In this document: piece by piece, positions 1 through 12,334 of the stretch
Layout of the letters: every line of letters begins with the position of its first letter
Numbering within the stretch: position 1 is the stretch's first letter
Origin: Halicephalobus mephisto
Taxonomy: Eukaryota > Nematoda > Chromadorea > Rhabditida > Panagrolaimidae
Assembly (NCBI GenBank): GCA_009193035.1
Contig: SWDT01000001.1
Location: 372,001-436,000, forward strand
Direction of reading: 5' to 3'
Length of the DNA: 64,000 nt
Translations under genes and position numbers: made by a program
Notes under the pieces: model-generated
The model's database searches: none
What the model was told of the DNA's origin: nothing
The model's input: only the letters and a program-made list of their open reading frames with translations

Positions 1-511
1 TGCTCTAAAAGAAAGTCATGGAAAGTTAACAATGTTTAGTAAAATCCTACATTTGTGCTTCTGCAAATAATTTGTTGATGGAACAAATATGTTCATTAGT
101 AGCAACTAAATAGCCAAATGGAATATATAAGGACCCTAATTTTAAATCATTAATGTCGTTTTTCCTAAAAGAACATACCGCAATGGGGAACTAATCCTGT
201 GTCAGCAGCTTTAGAAAAAGTCGAAATAATTGTGATATCAGGAGCAATATTTGGAACGGATAAATCCATTGTGAGTAATTTATCATTTTTAGCAAGAGAC
301 TGAAATTCCAATCCCTGTAAATTTAAAGAAACATAGCTTTACAAGCTACCTGACATGTTCGGAAAACAAAAGTGGCTAGTGCAACAGATGGCAGAGCAAC
401 GACGGAATATTTCAATGTTTTCTTAGATTCAGTAACAGCAATATCAACGACGCTTAAGAGGTCAGTGAAAGAAAAATGAGTGGATTGATACAAGTGAATT
501 CGATCACTCAT
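1..511 (-). CDS. Unidentified protein, N-terminal part (runs off left edge)
   Basis: Start ATG at 511. The model has exons 511-350, 314-179, 135-51 and 4-1, joined by short introns with GT..AG ends. Phases agree across all junctions, giving about 117 residues before the window ends. The N-terminus begins MSDRIHLYQS and contains a hydrophobic stretch (VVALPSVALATFVF), then a region with SVPNIAPDIT and HCGSLYIPFGYLVATN. I see no signal peptide and recognise no family. It is divergent from the MRG gene, with only 137 bp between the two start codons, so the two probably share a bidirectional promoter. The intron structure makes a real gene likely; the function is unknown. Confidence 0.6.
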
Positions 512-648
512 TGCGGGGATTTCGAATAAAGTGAATTCGAATTCGACTGAATGCGCGAGACTGGTCCTGCAGAGAACGTCCTAGTTATGAGCGCGCGCAA
601 CCCTTTGCATTCAAGTTTCGCTTCTGACCATCATTCCAAGCGAGGGAA
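512..648. promoter_or_regulatory. Probable bidirectional promoter between the unidentified gene and the MRG gene
   Basis: These 137 bp separate two divergent start codons. The stretch is less AT-rich than most intergenic DNA here and has GCGCGCGC-like CpG content near 590-600. No TATA box is obvious. The promoter call is inferred from the gene arrangement. Confidence 0.45.
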
Positions 649-2169
649 ATGACTCCAAGTGTCGGTTCTAAAGATGATGCTACGGATTCCGAATCTGGAG
701 ATTCTTCTTTGCAGCAGCTGCAGAGGAAGGCTACTAACGCCGATGCTTCTAAATATGAGCTCAACGCACGTGTTTTGTGTCGTTATACCGATAAAATGTT
801 TTATGAAGCTAAGATCACCAATGTTGTCATTCAGGAGAATGGAAAGATTGTTTATACTCTACATTATCAGGTTGGTTATCTTATTAGTCTGCTGTTTATA
901 TATAGGAATTTGTTTTAGGGGTGGAATAATCGATATGATGAAGAAGTCAGCCACGAGGATGCCAAAACTAGATTCATTCCATATGATATAGAAAGTGCGA
1001 AACTTGCAAAAGTAAGGTTTTATTGATGTCATTTACTAATAAAGGATTCTTCCAACAGGCAGCAATTTCGGAAGCTCGGAAACGTAGAGTGAAAAAGGCA
1101 GAGAAAAAGCTGAAGATGCCCAAGAGAATTCTCGGTAGAAAGAAGTCGAGTTCCGCAAATTCTTCTAAAAGTAGCACCGCCGTTCCAGAAGGGCATTCAG
1201 TCGATCTCAATTTTGCAAATAAGCCACCAGATTCAAGTGATGACGAGACACAGGATCTGTTTGATGTCCCCACATTTCTTGAAAGTGTAAGCGATATGTC
1301 CTTCCGTTATTTACTTACCATATGTTATAGAAAAAGTCTTTTTGTGAAATAACTACTTCAAAGAAGTTGGATGACATATTGATTGATGACTGTGACATCA
1401 TTACTAGACAAATGAAAGTTCCTGTTCTTCCTCCACGATTTACTGTGAAGGATATAATGAAGGAATTTGTGAAATATGCTTTGGAAACTGCGAATGGAAA
1501 ACAAAGAGAAGAAGTAGCAGACCAATTGAAAACGGATATTGATATTGTTCTATATTTTTTCAATCTCATCTTACCCCGGAGACTTCTTTACAAGGTGGAA
1601 CTCACAGCTCATGTCCACATATTAAATAATTACCGTGGGAATTCGAAAAAATCCTTAAAAGTCTCTGATTTCGCGGAACCCTCTTTTGGCCGTTATCTTA
1701 CCAACAACGATGATATCCTTCGGGCTATAGACACTGTGAACGATAAAGCAAAGACCACGTCGAGCCGAGACGACGACATGCTTAATGAGAATGACGGAGA
1801 ACGACGAAGTGCCCGTGTAAAACGGAATGAGAAGTTAAAATCTACCGGTGAAAAAGGTGACAAGAAAGACCAGCCTTCAAATGGTAAGTAGAAATCCACT
1901 AGTTGAGACTACATAAATGTATTTCAGGAAATGAATGCACAATAGATTGTACTCAGTATTATGGAATCATCCATCTCATTCGCTTTGTCTACGTTCTTGC
2001 CCAGCTAATTAAGGAAAAGATAATACGAAACACTGTCATTAACCGCCGAGTCGGTTTTATCAATGAGCTGACTAATTTCCTAGGCAAAAACGCCTCCCAG
2101 TACTTTGATGCCAATTTGGATTACGAAGTTCCTGAACCTGCTCTTCTTAGAGAGGCCTTTATTCATTAA
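649..2169 (+). CDS. mrg-1: MRG15/MORF4L1-family chromodomain + MRG-domain protein
   Basis: Five exons (649-870, 919-1011, 1059-1286, 1331-1883, 1928-2169) give 445 residues. The N-terminal chromo-barrel (about residues 35-105) has the family pattern VLCRYTDKMFYEAKI followed by YTLHYQGWNNRYDEEV. A basic and serine-rich linker follows. The MRG domain fills the second half, with PPRFTVKDIMKEFV, LPRRLLYKVE and the C-terminal YYGIIHLIRFVYVLAQLI and DYEVPEPALLREAF. In other animals MRG15 proteins bind H3K36-methylated chromatin and sit in NuA4/TIP60 and Sin3 complexes; C. elegans MRG-1 is needed in the germline. An acidic/basic insert (about 310-365) interrupts the MRG domain, which is longer than in vertebrates. 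The family call is secure; the symbol is by similarity. Confidence 0.93.
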
Positions 2170-2450
2170 TCCCAAGCTTTACTGTTACGCATATTCTCCA
2201 GAAGGATGTTATCCTTTATCACGTCAATCTACATGATTGGGTGCTCTGTCTTCAAGTGTCTTTCTCTAAAATTGTAACTCAAGGGTTGATAATAAAACCG
2301 TAATTTATTCAAAAATTCCTGAAAGTTCATAGAAACTGTACAATTAAACCACGGAATTTTCAGTAATTACAGAAAACCACCATTTCAAGTGATAAATGAA
2401 AAATCTGAAATGAAGATCGTTGGGAAAATAAAGCAATAACCATCGGTAGA
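2170..2450. other. Tail-to-tail intergenic region with opposing poly(A) signals
   Basis: This stretch of 281 bp lies between the stop codons of the converging MRG (+) and KDM5 (-) genes. An AATAAA-type signal is near 2290 on the plus strand and another near 2305 on the minus strand (read as TTTATT on plus), so the two 3' ends probably overlap. Confidence 0.5.
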
Positions 2451-5400
2451 CTAGTTTTTGCAGTTATTACAATCAGGACAAGTAAAGTCTTCAATTCCTT
2501 CAGCTATATTGAGATCAAATTTGATGCAATCAAAGTGGCAATAATACGTACACTTCTTCCTAGAGCACCGGAATGCCATGGGACGACCTGGAGGTCTTTT
2601 GCACCCAGAGGACACCTTGCATGGTACCCCATAGCATTCGAAGAATCGGTTTTCCTTCAGAATTGTAGTATTAGAGAAAGCCTTCTTACGTGGATTCCGC
2701 TCGTCAAAGATTACAGCTCTATTTGAGCAAGTGCTCATGTACGCCTTATTCAGTTTTTTGAGGATCATTATTCGAATAACTTGATCCTGAGTAAAGTAGG
2801 TTGCGAAGTGAGGATGGTTGAATACTTTTTCCTCCGAACCGTCATCAGTAGCATCAGAAGCCAGAACAATGCTTGCTTCTTTCTGGAACTCTTGTGAAGA
2901 AAGTGAATCTAAGTTAAGACTGTAGAACCGCTGGTAAATCTCTTCTTGAGCACGTACAAATTGAGAGAGGAGATAGAATTCTGCCAAATCATTCATATCA
3001 TCATTTAGGAGACCTTTTAACTGTGAAAGATGAGGTTTTTTCCCCCGGATACATCGAGGACAGAAATATGCTCCTCGTCTGACTTTGTCAAAATGCTCAT
3101 TCCAGACGGCACATCCGATGTGATTCGCTGTTCCACACACTACGCATTTAATCCAGTTGAATGGTTCATCGGGGTTTTCGACAACAACAGCATTACAAGA
3201 GCAACGAATCTTGCTTTCATTCAAGTCTTTTACCCTGTTCAGCTCACGTAATTGGGGGATATATTCTTTGAGATAAACATGCCCATCCTTTACATGTTGA
3301 ACGGCTGTCTCGCGGTATTGCAGAGACCCTTCTAATTTGAAGTATTCACTGTCATCAATGACTCTCCCCAGAACACAATGACCATTATTAAATAAATTTG
3401 CAAGATCATGGCGTCCAAAGAGTATCTAAAAAACCATATTTCTTATCACTTAAACTCACAATCGACTTACGTCAAATATCCTGTAGTACGGATTCTGCGG
3501 TTTAAAGTGTAACGCCAGAATTGAGTGGAGTTTCTCAAGATTAGTTTGGGCTTCTTTCAGAATCCGTTGTTCTGGACTGTTGGTAAATGCAACATTCTTG
3601 CGATACCGATTGAGAATGTTCTTGATGGAATCTAAGGGATGTAAGGTCTTGGAGAAGAAGATTTGAATATCCCTGGCAATCCTCATCAATTGGTCATTAG
3701 CTTCAAAGTGCATCATGTAAATTGATTCCCCTAACCACGTAAAAGGATACACATAGTTGTTAGCGAATTCTAATGCGGGAGTCAATCCACGTCCTCGCAT
3801 TTCACGTTCGGAATAAAAAGTTTCAATTGCAGCCACACATTTATGAGCTTTTTCAATCATTTCCTGGACATAGATGAGACCTCGTTTGACATCTGGATGA
3901 GGTAGATGGACTCTACCTTGCTGCAGTAGTTTCTGGAGATCGTTAATAGTAAAATTAGTGTAATTTCCCGTTGGCATATTACATCCCGCTTTTCTAGCTG
4001 CATTCCTTTGAGAATTGACGAGCTTATAAGAGGGAATTTCTTCAGCAGCTCTAAGTACTTGAACTCGACATAGAAAATCCAGTCGATCAAGGTCATCTTC
4101 GATGACGGTTCCATCAACCAATCTCCGGAATTCATCCGGCTGGTATTCAATCACTTTCCGAATAAACTCAAGCTGTTTGATATGATCCTTTGTTCGACGA
4201 CGAGCCAAATACAGAACAGCCTTCAAAGGGTTGACATAATCAGGCTGAGGAACACAAGATTCATCTTCTTCGGCGACTTTGGAGTCATTTGTCGGCCGAG
4301 GTTTTCTATATTCCTGACACCAACGTCTCAAAATGCGACATTTCTTACAAACCCTTCCAGCAGCATTATGAGAACAATAACGGATCGATAACCGATTTTT
4401 TATACGCTGTTGATTGAATAATTTCTCCGGATGTTTGCTACAACTCCATTTAGTACGGATTTTCCTCTGTCGTACTTTCACACTCCTGGGCTGAGCGATT
4501 TCTGCTGGGAACTTGGAGGAAAGTTGTTCAGATTGTGAGGAATACCTAGAACTCATTTGTGTTTTATTACGTCGACTTGAACGACCTTTTGGTTTTCTGT
4601 TTTTCAACAGAGATTCCAAAGTGTAGCCTTTTCCCTTTTCTTCACAAGAACTCATAGGTTCTTCATATAGTCTCATGAGAGAATGATTCAACCCTTTGTA
4701 GTCCGAATTCGCAATCCATTCATCGTTCAATGATATCGCAAACAAGAGCTTCAACAAGTCATCATCAACTGAAATTGTACCAATTATGGGAGGTTATGAC
4801 TTAAGTAAGTACCCATCAGTTTTTGTTTCTTAATTGCATTTACAATAACGCGAAAAAGTGACGATCTTCTTTTTTTTTCAATCATCGAATTTGTGTAGTT
4901 GGAAAGTTTGAAAGCCAAGGAAATCGCATCTTCAGAGTAAGCAAATCGGAGACTTGTTACAGGACAGATACTGCAGACTCCTTCATAGTGGATAGGACAA
5001 GCTGCTCGCATATGTTTGCAAATAATGGCACATGAGTGAAGAAGAGTGTTGCATTTTACACAAGATCGAAAGTCTTCGTTCACCACAATGTCAGAAAGTG
5101 AAACAGTTGGTTTCTTGAAGTCAAAGTTGGACTCCATCAAGTGTAATCGATATCCACAATCCCTGGTGATAATAGCACAAAGTTCATCGAAGACAGCCTT
5201 GTACATTTTCCTGTTCAGTTTCCGGAGTTGTCTTGCCATATTGAGAACTAGACAGTCATGAGAAAACACACAGCTTCTTCCAACATCAGCGTAATTCTGG
5301 AGACACATCCGGCCTGACTTTAACCAATCATAAGGAGCAAAGTTCACAGCTTCAGCAACATTGTATCCAGCATTAAATCCTGCATGATAGGCTCTCGGAA

Positions 5401-7374
5401 ATGTGATCACAATATTCCCGACGTTCTGATGAATAGTGTAGACATTGATTCCATGATCACGAAGAATTTGAGGATGAATCATTGTGTTCATATGATGAAG
5501 CAAATCCTTGTTTTCAAAAAACGATTCTGGAGCTAACGACCGCATGAAATCGTCGAATTTAGCAGCATCCTTTTCTGGGATGCCATACCAAACTTTTGTT
5601 TCACCTCTGAAATTGTAATTACGAACATTCTCAAGGAACTTGGAGTACTCACTCATGCATGTAATTTATACTGTAAGTCCAATGGTCCTCGACGTGCCAA
5701 CAGAACAAGGAGAAACACATTCCGACATATACCCATGGGATCGTCATTCCTGATATATTAGCTTCTAGATGTGAAAAAGCACTTTTGCTGGCAACAGGCA
5801 TATTGTTCAAATTCCATGGATGTTTGGCATAAAATTTAAACAAATCGCTCATTTTTTCGCGTTCTTCTTTGCTTTTCGGCATGATTGGGAATCCACTTCC
5901 AAAATTCCCCGAGTTCAAGTCAGCACCATAGAAAGCATAGAGCTCAGAATTTAGGTTTTCGAGATTTCTCCAGAATTCACGTTCAATATCGATGATGTTG
6001 ATCTAAAAATTAATTTTCAGTTTAAGTATACTGTGTAAAACATACGTCTGTTGATTTCTTCTTCTTAAAGTACTGGGTTTTGAATTTATCTGCATGGTCC
6101 TTGAACCCTTGAAGAGTGAAGCATTCTGGAGCGTCGAAAAAGTTCTTCGCCACCTGAGCAGAAATAACAAATTCTCTCGGTAGTCGGTCTGCCGAACGAT
6201 GGCCTCTGGTCAAGTGTTCTTGTCCTTTCATAACTTTGGGCTTTGGAAGGAAATTTACTTCTTTCTCTAGCTCTGGTAGATCTAAGAAAATTTCTTCATT
6301 GACAGTTTTGTTTTTTTCTTCTGAGTTTTTGACATAGGTTGTCCAAGTAGATTGCTTATTCGATAGGTTCGTCTTTTCTCCTTGTGGAAGTGGAATGTCC
6401 TTCATAATAAGATTACTCCTTGTAAAAACAATAGAACCGCAATTACTTGAGATGAATTGGATATCATCGTCCGTTTCATCAGAGAAACGAGGTCGCTTCG
6501 TCAGTAGACTCGTTTCTTCATTGCTCGCATCATCGGACTTCGCTGGATTATATAGCTTGCCTTCATCTGTAGGCAAAGATACTGTATCAGGCAGAACTGA
6601 CTGCAGAGATTCATCATCCAAGGAAACTGATTGCGGAGATTCGTCATCCATATAAACTGAACCAGATTCATCAGCTAAATCCGGAGGAGATGGTGCATTC
6701 TCTGCTTCTCCATCGAGCATTTCATCGGACATGTCATCAGTTCCGAAATCTTCTTTATTCCTGTACGAACATCCAGGTGGAATATCTCCATTAGCAGCCA
6801 TTTGACGAAGTCTCCGCTCTTTGAGCAACATAAGATGAAAATCCATAACTACCGTCACATAATAGTACTTCAACGAAACCGCGTGTTTCTCGGGTATAGA
6901 GCATTCGTTGGCTACGGTCTTCCACAATGCCATGTTATCAAGATCGGAATACACATTACATTTTTCAATCACCTGAAAAGCAAAGCTTGAAAAGAAAAAA
7001 AGTATATATACCTTCAAATAAAGAGAAAAATTAAGGATCTTCCCATCGAAAGTTGGCACTCTTCGCTTTTGCACGTCTCCTTCGTAGAATGAACGCATTT
7101 TTTCAAACAGTAAATGATGTTCTCTGACGAATATATCTGTCATACAGAGCCTCTGAGATCGAGGACGGAATTCCAGATCCCTGGCTAATGCAAATGGTGG
7201 TCTGAACCCTTTTGGAGGAACGATTTTGATTACACCATAATGTCGACCATCGCTTTGGATTGAATCAACATAAGTAAATGGATCTGAGAACTCTTCTGCC
7301 GTTGGATAGTAAATTTTTGCAGAAGGAGGCGAAATATGGTGTCGATAATAATCTGGGATGGGTCGGGAAGTCAT
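2451..7374 (-). CDS. rbr-2: KDM5/JARID1-type histone H3K4 demethylase
   Basis: Exons (minus) 7374-7012, 6972-6046, 6002-5653, 5606-4813, 4768-3471 and 3425-2451 give 1568 residues. Domains in order: JmjN (about 20-65, YYPTAEEFSDP); ARID (about 75-180); a long acidic serine-rich linker (about 190-390); JmjC (about 440-640) with the iron ligands HVE in CWHVEDHWTYSINYMH and the distal His in FPRAYHAGFN, plus the co-substrate Lys in GETKVWYG; a C5HC2 zinc finger (about 735-770); a PLU-1 helical region; and two C-terminal PHD fingers (about 1315-1370 and 1490-1560). The family removes methyl groups from H3K4me2/3. Oddly, the PHD finger normally between ARID and JmjC is absent. A 39-bp intron at 7011-6973 is in frame. 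A TTTTACAG acceptor two bases before the ATG suggests trans-splicing. Confidence 0.95.
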
Positions 7375-8407
7375 TTCTGTAAAACAGAAATTCGCAAAGG
7401 ACGATATCCTGAAATAAAATCATTAAATTCATGAACAAAATACAAAGCAAAATAAATTCGATATAACATTCAACTCGGCGTGCGCGCAGTGATGTGACGT
7501 GACAATTCGGAATTTCTTGTTGTCTTGGCATCGGCGCTTAAAACCATCCACTCCATTTGTCAAAAGCAAATATTCCAAAATAAATTTCCTCGATAAAACA
7601 CAAATTCACTTAATATTACTTGTAATCGAGTTCCATATTACAATGGTTGAAAATTTTTGATCGGCTTAAAAATTTAACAATGAGATGAACAGAGCGCAGA
7701 TGGAAGAGGGATTCCCAGCGCGAATATCCATACAAGAGCACACCATTAGGACGTTAAAGTACATTTGCAGTCAGTTTTGCCACTTAATGTTGGAAATATT
7801 CCAACTGAAATGCGATATAATTACTAAGAAATAATAAAATGCGAACTTTATGAACGAATTTGATAAAAATCTGTCGATGTGAAATTTTAAACATTGGCTT
7901 CATTAAAATAACCTTCGAATTGATTGAGTTTCGAAAAGTATCCATTAGAATGTCAATTTTAGTCTTAATTTCGAAGTTCTGTAACGAAGATAGTGATCGT
8001 CATCTGCTGCGTAACCGGTTGCACCTACCACTCTGACTTTAGTAGACTGAATCGATGACGAAATTAGGACACTCAAGTAGATGTACGTATAGCCCAAAAA
8101 TTTACGAGCTGTCGACTTTTCCTAAACCAAAAACCCGTCATATGGTATTTTTGGTTTTTGTTTTCCGACCGAGTTAAATCAGATATCGATTGTTGTCTAT
8201 TGCTTCAAATTACATAATTTTTTACAAACTGTACATTTTATAATCGAGTAGCTCAGCAGTATACAATATCATTGAAAAAAGAACATTCATACAATTGACT
8301 GAGAAGACGGATGTAATCAGTGTTTGAAAAACAAGATGATCGAACTGAGAACTAGCATCAGGGTCAGAACGTACTGTGGTTCCAATTGGTTTCAATTTAG
8401 TTACCGA
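7375..8407. other. Intergenic, upstream of KDM5 and downstream of LC3
   Basis: About 1 kb with no ORF I can support. It should hold the promoter of the KDM5 gene (transcribed leftwards) and the 3' end of the LC3 gene. The region near 8000-8060 is less AT-rich but shows no recognisable feature. Confidence 0.4.
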
Positions 8408-8822
8408 TCAACCGAAAGTCGGCTGACTGGCATAGACCATGTAGAGGAATCCATCTTGTTCTTGCTCCATTTGATAGAGTTGACTGATGGTCATGCTATT
8501 AGAGACAATGGACTTCTCGTTAAGCAACAAGAAGAAAGCTTGGTCAGGATGCAGCTGAAGACGACGGCGAACGATTTGCATCAGTTCAGCGACAGTGATA
8601 TGATTGGGGACAAGGTACTTGCATTTGTCCAACAACGGAAGATAACGTTCTCCTTCATAACGTTCGATGATAATTGGCACTTTGTCAGGTTGCTGACGTT
8701 TAATATCTTCTACCATACGAATACGTTCGGCTAGAATGCACTACAGTAATTATGAAATAAAAACACTACTTACCAAGATTTTTGCGCTCCTTGAATGATG
8801 GAATATAACCCGAAGCAGACAT
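8408..8822 (-). CDS. lgg-2: LC3-type Atg8 ubiquitin-like autophagy modifier
   Basis: Two exons (8822-8774, 8730-8408) give 123 residues. The sequence follows the Atg8 fold: PSFKERKNLAERIRMVEDI at the N-terminus, QQPDKVPIIIERYEGERYLP, LVPNHITVAELMQIVRRRL, and the C-terminal GFLYMVYASQPTFG. The RRRL and VSNSM signatures and the extended N-terminus fit the LC3/LGG-2 subgroup rather than GABARAP/LGG-1. The family is conjugated through a terminal glycine to phosphatidylethanolamine on autophagosome membranes. Here the glycine is the last residue before the stop, so no C-terminal extension remains for Atg4 to cleave. A CATTTAG acceptor lies nine bases before the ATG, consistent with a trans-spliced leader. 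Confidence 0.95.
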
Positions 8823-9398
8823 TTTGGATTCTAAATGACAGTAACGCCGGTGACTAAATCAAAACAATGGCAGGTTCACGACAGCATAAGATGTATGGAC
8901 CGGTAACGTTTCGGATCAATAAAGCTGGATCAAATTGAGTTCGGTTAACAAGTGATGCTGAAATGGGAAAAGGTCACTATGAACAAATAAACGAAAACGG
9001 GTAGAGACGGAGACTAAATGTGATCAGGTGAATTGACATGAAACTTTGAATCGCGATAAGTCCTAATAAAAAGTAAAATCAATATCTCATATCTTAAGCA
9101 AGAGGAAAACATGTATCTGTCCTCTAACAGGTTCAACGAAAGCGATTCGTCCAATATGCACGACAACAGAAATATTCACGTGATAGCCCAGGAGGAATCA
9201 GCTGATTCCAGATAGAGTGTGCGACGACTGCGTCCGTCAGGCTGTCACAAGACTCAAGCAGTCGCGAGGGACACACACGCTGTCCTCTAGAATGTCCGTC
9301 TGCTTCATTGTTCTCCGTTATCCCGCAGCGATTTCAGCTGTTATTGGGAATCCAAGTCATTATATGAAACCTTGACGAAATACACGGACCATGATAGT
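8823..9398. promoter_or_regulatory. Divergent promoter region between LC3 and FICD genes
   Basis: These 576 bp separate the start codons of two divergent genes. Base composition is more balanced than in surrounding intergenic DNA, for example around 9180-9300. No specific site can be named; the regulatory call rests on position. Confidence 0.4.
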
Positions 9399-11112
9399 AT
9401 GTCGATGGATACGAATTCCTCATCGAATAGGTTTGTTTAACTGAGATGAATAGGTCGTAATTGCTGTTTTTAGAACTAACAAAAGGTGCAGGATTTCTCA
9501 AGATAGAGTTCCTAATACTCTGCCTAAGCGCTTCTGGATTTTCGTAGCTTTAGTTTGTTTGTTTATGTCGATTCTTGTCCAAACGGGTCTCCCATTACTT
9601 CAACATTTGTTTAAAAATACTGTATGTTTAAATCCGTTATATGACGACTCCACGAAAAAGAGCCATGGATGTCTGGGATACGATTCGACAGAGAAGATTT
9701 CATTTCGAAAAATGAATTCCCTTCAACGAATAACGTACTTTGACGAACCGTTCCCGATAGAACCATGGTCAAGTAAAGAAGAAATTGATTCTGGTGAGTG
9801 TCGAAGATTAGGATTCTGGATAAAAGTCGATTTAGAGTTGTTGCTGGCAGTAATCCCTCGTCAGCCAGCCACGTCGGTTCGTAATCCATGGATGGAATCA
9901 GAAGCTTTGGCTGCTTTGCAAGTCGCTAAACGGTCCAGGGAAAAAGGAAATTACCAAAAAGCCGGGCTAGTGATCGAGCAAGCCTTTGCTTTGGGACCGA
10001 ACCATCCTGATATAATCACGGAATACGGTATATATCTGGAAACTGTAAAAAAGAATGTAATTGAGGCGGAAGGATTATACCGGAAAGCCTTAATGTTCAA
10101 CCCTACGCACTCCGAAGCGTTAATGTAAGTACTTTTTCGGTGAAATCCAGAATCAACAGCGGTATTTAGTCGACGGGCTCGGGCTCTTCCTCTTGTGGAG
10201 GAGATTGATAATAAAATGCTTCGGGACATCCACCGTAAACGCGACATTTTCCTGAGGATCCCGCGATGGAATCCAGGATTGAAACGGGCAATGAGAGAGT
10301 CTTATTTCCAGCACATCTGGAACACCGTTGCCCTCGAGGGAAACACCTTTACGTACGGAGAAACTAGGGCTATTCTGGAATCCAGAATTGCCGTTGCTGG
10401 CAGAAGTATTCAGGAACACCAGGAGATCATAGGCATGGAAGCTGCTCTTCGATTTCTGAATCAAACACTTGCCAAGGTGGGGGATTTTCAGATCGAGGAT
10501 ATTTTGGCTATCCACAAAAGAGTCCTTGGATTTGTGGATCCCATTGCCGCAGGCATGATAAGGACAACTCAGGTGTATGTAGGGGATTTCACACCTCCAC
10601 CCCCTTCCCAAGTCATGAAAGAACTTGTGGAAATGGTGAGTTGGCTCAATGACGAAGAAACCCTCCGGATTGATCCCGTCGAGCTAGCTGCTTTAACACA
10701 TTACAAACTCGTTTATATCCATCCCTTCATCGACGGGAATGGAAGAACCGCGAGGTTATTGATGAACTTCATCCTGATGCAAGCTGGATTTCCTCCAGTG
10801 ATCATCCCAATGGAGGAAAGAGAACGGTATTACAAAACGCTGAAATCAGGTTAGTCAGGAGCCAAAGTAACATGTAAAAAATGACGTCATTTAGCCAATG
10901 AAGGGGACCTGAGGCCCTTCATTCGATTAATAGCAAAACTCACAGACGACTCATTGCAGTCATTCATATCAGCCTCATCCATCTGCGATCCTTCAGATTG
11001 TCCAGATTTGAGTAGTATTCCGTCACACAAAGGAGAAAAAAACTCCTTCGTGACGGAGCCTGCTGTGCCTCAGGAAATACACACGAGTATCCCAAGTACC
11101 GGTGAAATGTAA
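9399..11112 (+). CDS. fic-1: FICD/HYPE-type Fic adenylyltransferase (ER AMPylator)
   Basis: Exons 9399-9430, 9474-9793, 9851-10124, 10170-10849 and 10895-11112 give 507 residues. The intron 9794-9850 is 57 bp and in frame. The first coding exon is only 32 bp; it supplies MSMDTNSSSN and leads to a signal-anchor (about residues 31-55, FWIFVALVCLFMSILV), as expected for a type II ER protein. Two TPR-like repeats occupy about 135-205. The autoinhibitory helix motif TVALEGN (about 262-268) retains its Glu, and the Fic motif HPFIDGNGRTAR (about 393-404) is complete with its catalytic His. In animals this enzyme AMPylates and de-AMPylates the ER chaperone BiP. The gene ends 88 bp from the oppositely oriented PEBP gene. 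Confidence 0.95.
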
Positions 11113-11200
11113 TCAAACGATACATTCGAAATGCTTTATCCTAATATTATAAAAGATAATTCCATAAGTAGATTTTGTAGAATAACTATGACGACCCCCA

Positions 11201-12032
11201 TCATTGCTGTTCGTTTTTGCTAACCCAGAAATTAGCGGCCAATGGAGCACCAAGTTTATGTTTTTCCATGAATTGTTTCAAACTGAATTTTGCACGACTG
11301 TTGAATTTAGGAACATTGAGTCGTCGACCAGGATGTTCGAACAAAACAATCAAGTATCTATGTAAGTCAGTTCGGGGTTGAGGGGCTGGAGACCCATAGG
11401 GTTGCTGATGTTGACCACCATTGATACCTTCGTTGATGTTGCTGGCAGAGATATTGGTTACCTGAAACAAAATCTGAATTTTGAAGTCTCTCACAGGACT
11501 TACAAGCCAATGAAGCCATTCAGCAACAGAAGGATTCTTACGAGACAAGTTATCAGGGTCTAAAATTTGCATATTAAGTCAGGACAATCGTTGAGATCAA
11601 AAAACATAAGAATTAACATATTTTGGAGAATGATTATCCTCAAGATTTAAGAGTCCGTAGTGGGATGTAACAAGGAATTCTAAAACCCCCAGGATGATCT
11701 GAGATACTTTCCTACTTGTCCTTATTCGGATTCCCTGTAACTTTACTCTAAGTGCTCTCTCAAAAACACTATTCCCTCATTGAGTGTCCTTTTCCCCTCG
11801 AGGACCTGACAGTGGTCTTAAATCTCGTACCGATCATGACTAGTGAAAAAGTGGATTCAGGATCAACTTTAAGTGTGACTCTCGGTGCATTTTTCAAATT
11901 ACGAGGAGAAATTTCCATTCCGGGCTGGACCTGGATTCCTTCGAAAGTGACATTTAATTTCTCCTTGGGGGGTTCTGGCAGAGTACTCGGGACGAGTTCG
12001 GCAGCTTGCAAAGCAGACACAATATCAGCCAT
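11201..12032 (-). CDS. Phosphatidylethanolamine-binding (PEBP)-family protein
   Basis: Three exons (12032-11831, 11559-11504, 11461-11201) give 172 residues. The PEBP core is visible: LNVTFEGIQVQPG near the N-terminus, VTLKVDPESTFSLVMI then DPDNLSRKNPSVAEWLHWL across a 271-bp intron, DLHRYLIVLFEHP, and FSLKQFMEKHKLGAPLAANFW at the end. The usual GNDI...SGPP loop is replaced by a Gly/Gln/Pro-rich stretch (about residues 90-120). PEBP/RKIP proteins bind phospholipid head groups and in mammals modulate kinase signalling. No signal peptide is seen. It lies 302 bp downstream of the SIRT6-like gene on the same strand, possibly as the second gene of an operon. Confidence 0.88.
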
Positions 12033-12334
12033 GTTATTAATAAAAATATTCTAGACACGAATGACACCAATTATCGGGACACAAATATACTTTATGCAAG
12101 TTTGAAAGTATTGCCCGCCTCCGTCAGGACAAAACAAAAGTCGAATTGACCAACTGTTTTCATCTTAAAAAAAATCGAAACAACCCACACATGATGGCTT
12201 TCTTACACATCCAAGTACATATGTTTTTTCACAATAGCTGTGGATTGCGACAATTCTGTGTGAAAAATTTAAAAAACAATTTATTACTCGTAAAATCTGA
12301 ATGTGAGATCGATCTCCTGCAAAAAACAGGATAT

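Noticed and set aside
9559..9567. TTG at 9559 or ATG at 9565 as the FICD start
   Set aside because: The reading frame is open further upstream through the transmembrane anchor and joins by a clean intron to an ATG at 9399, which matches the type II membrane topology of the family.
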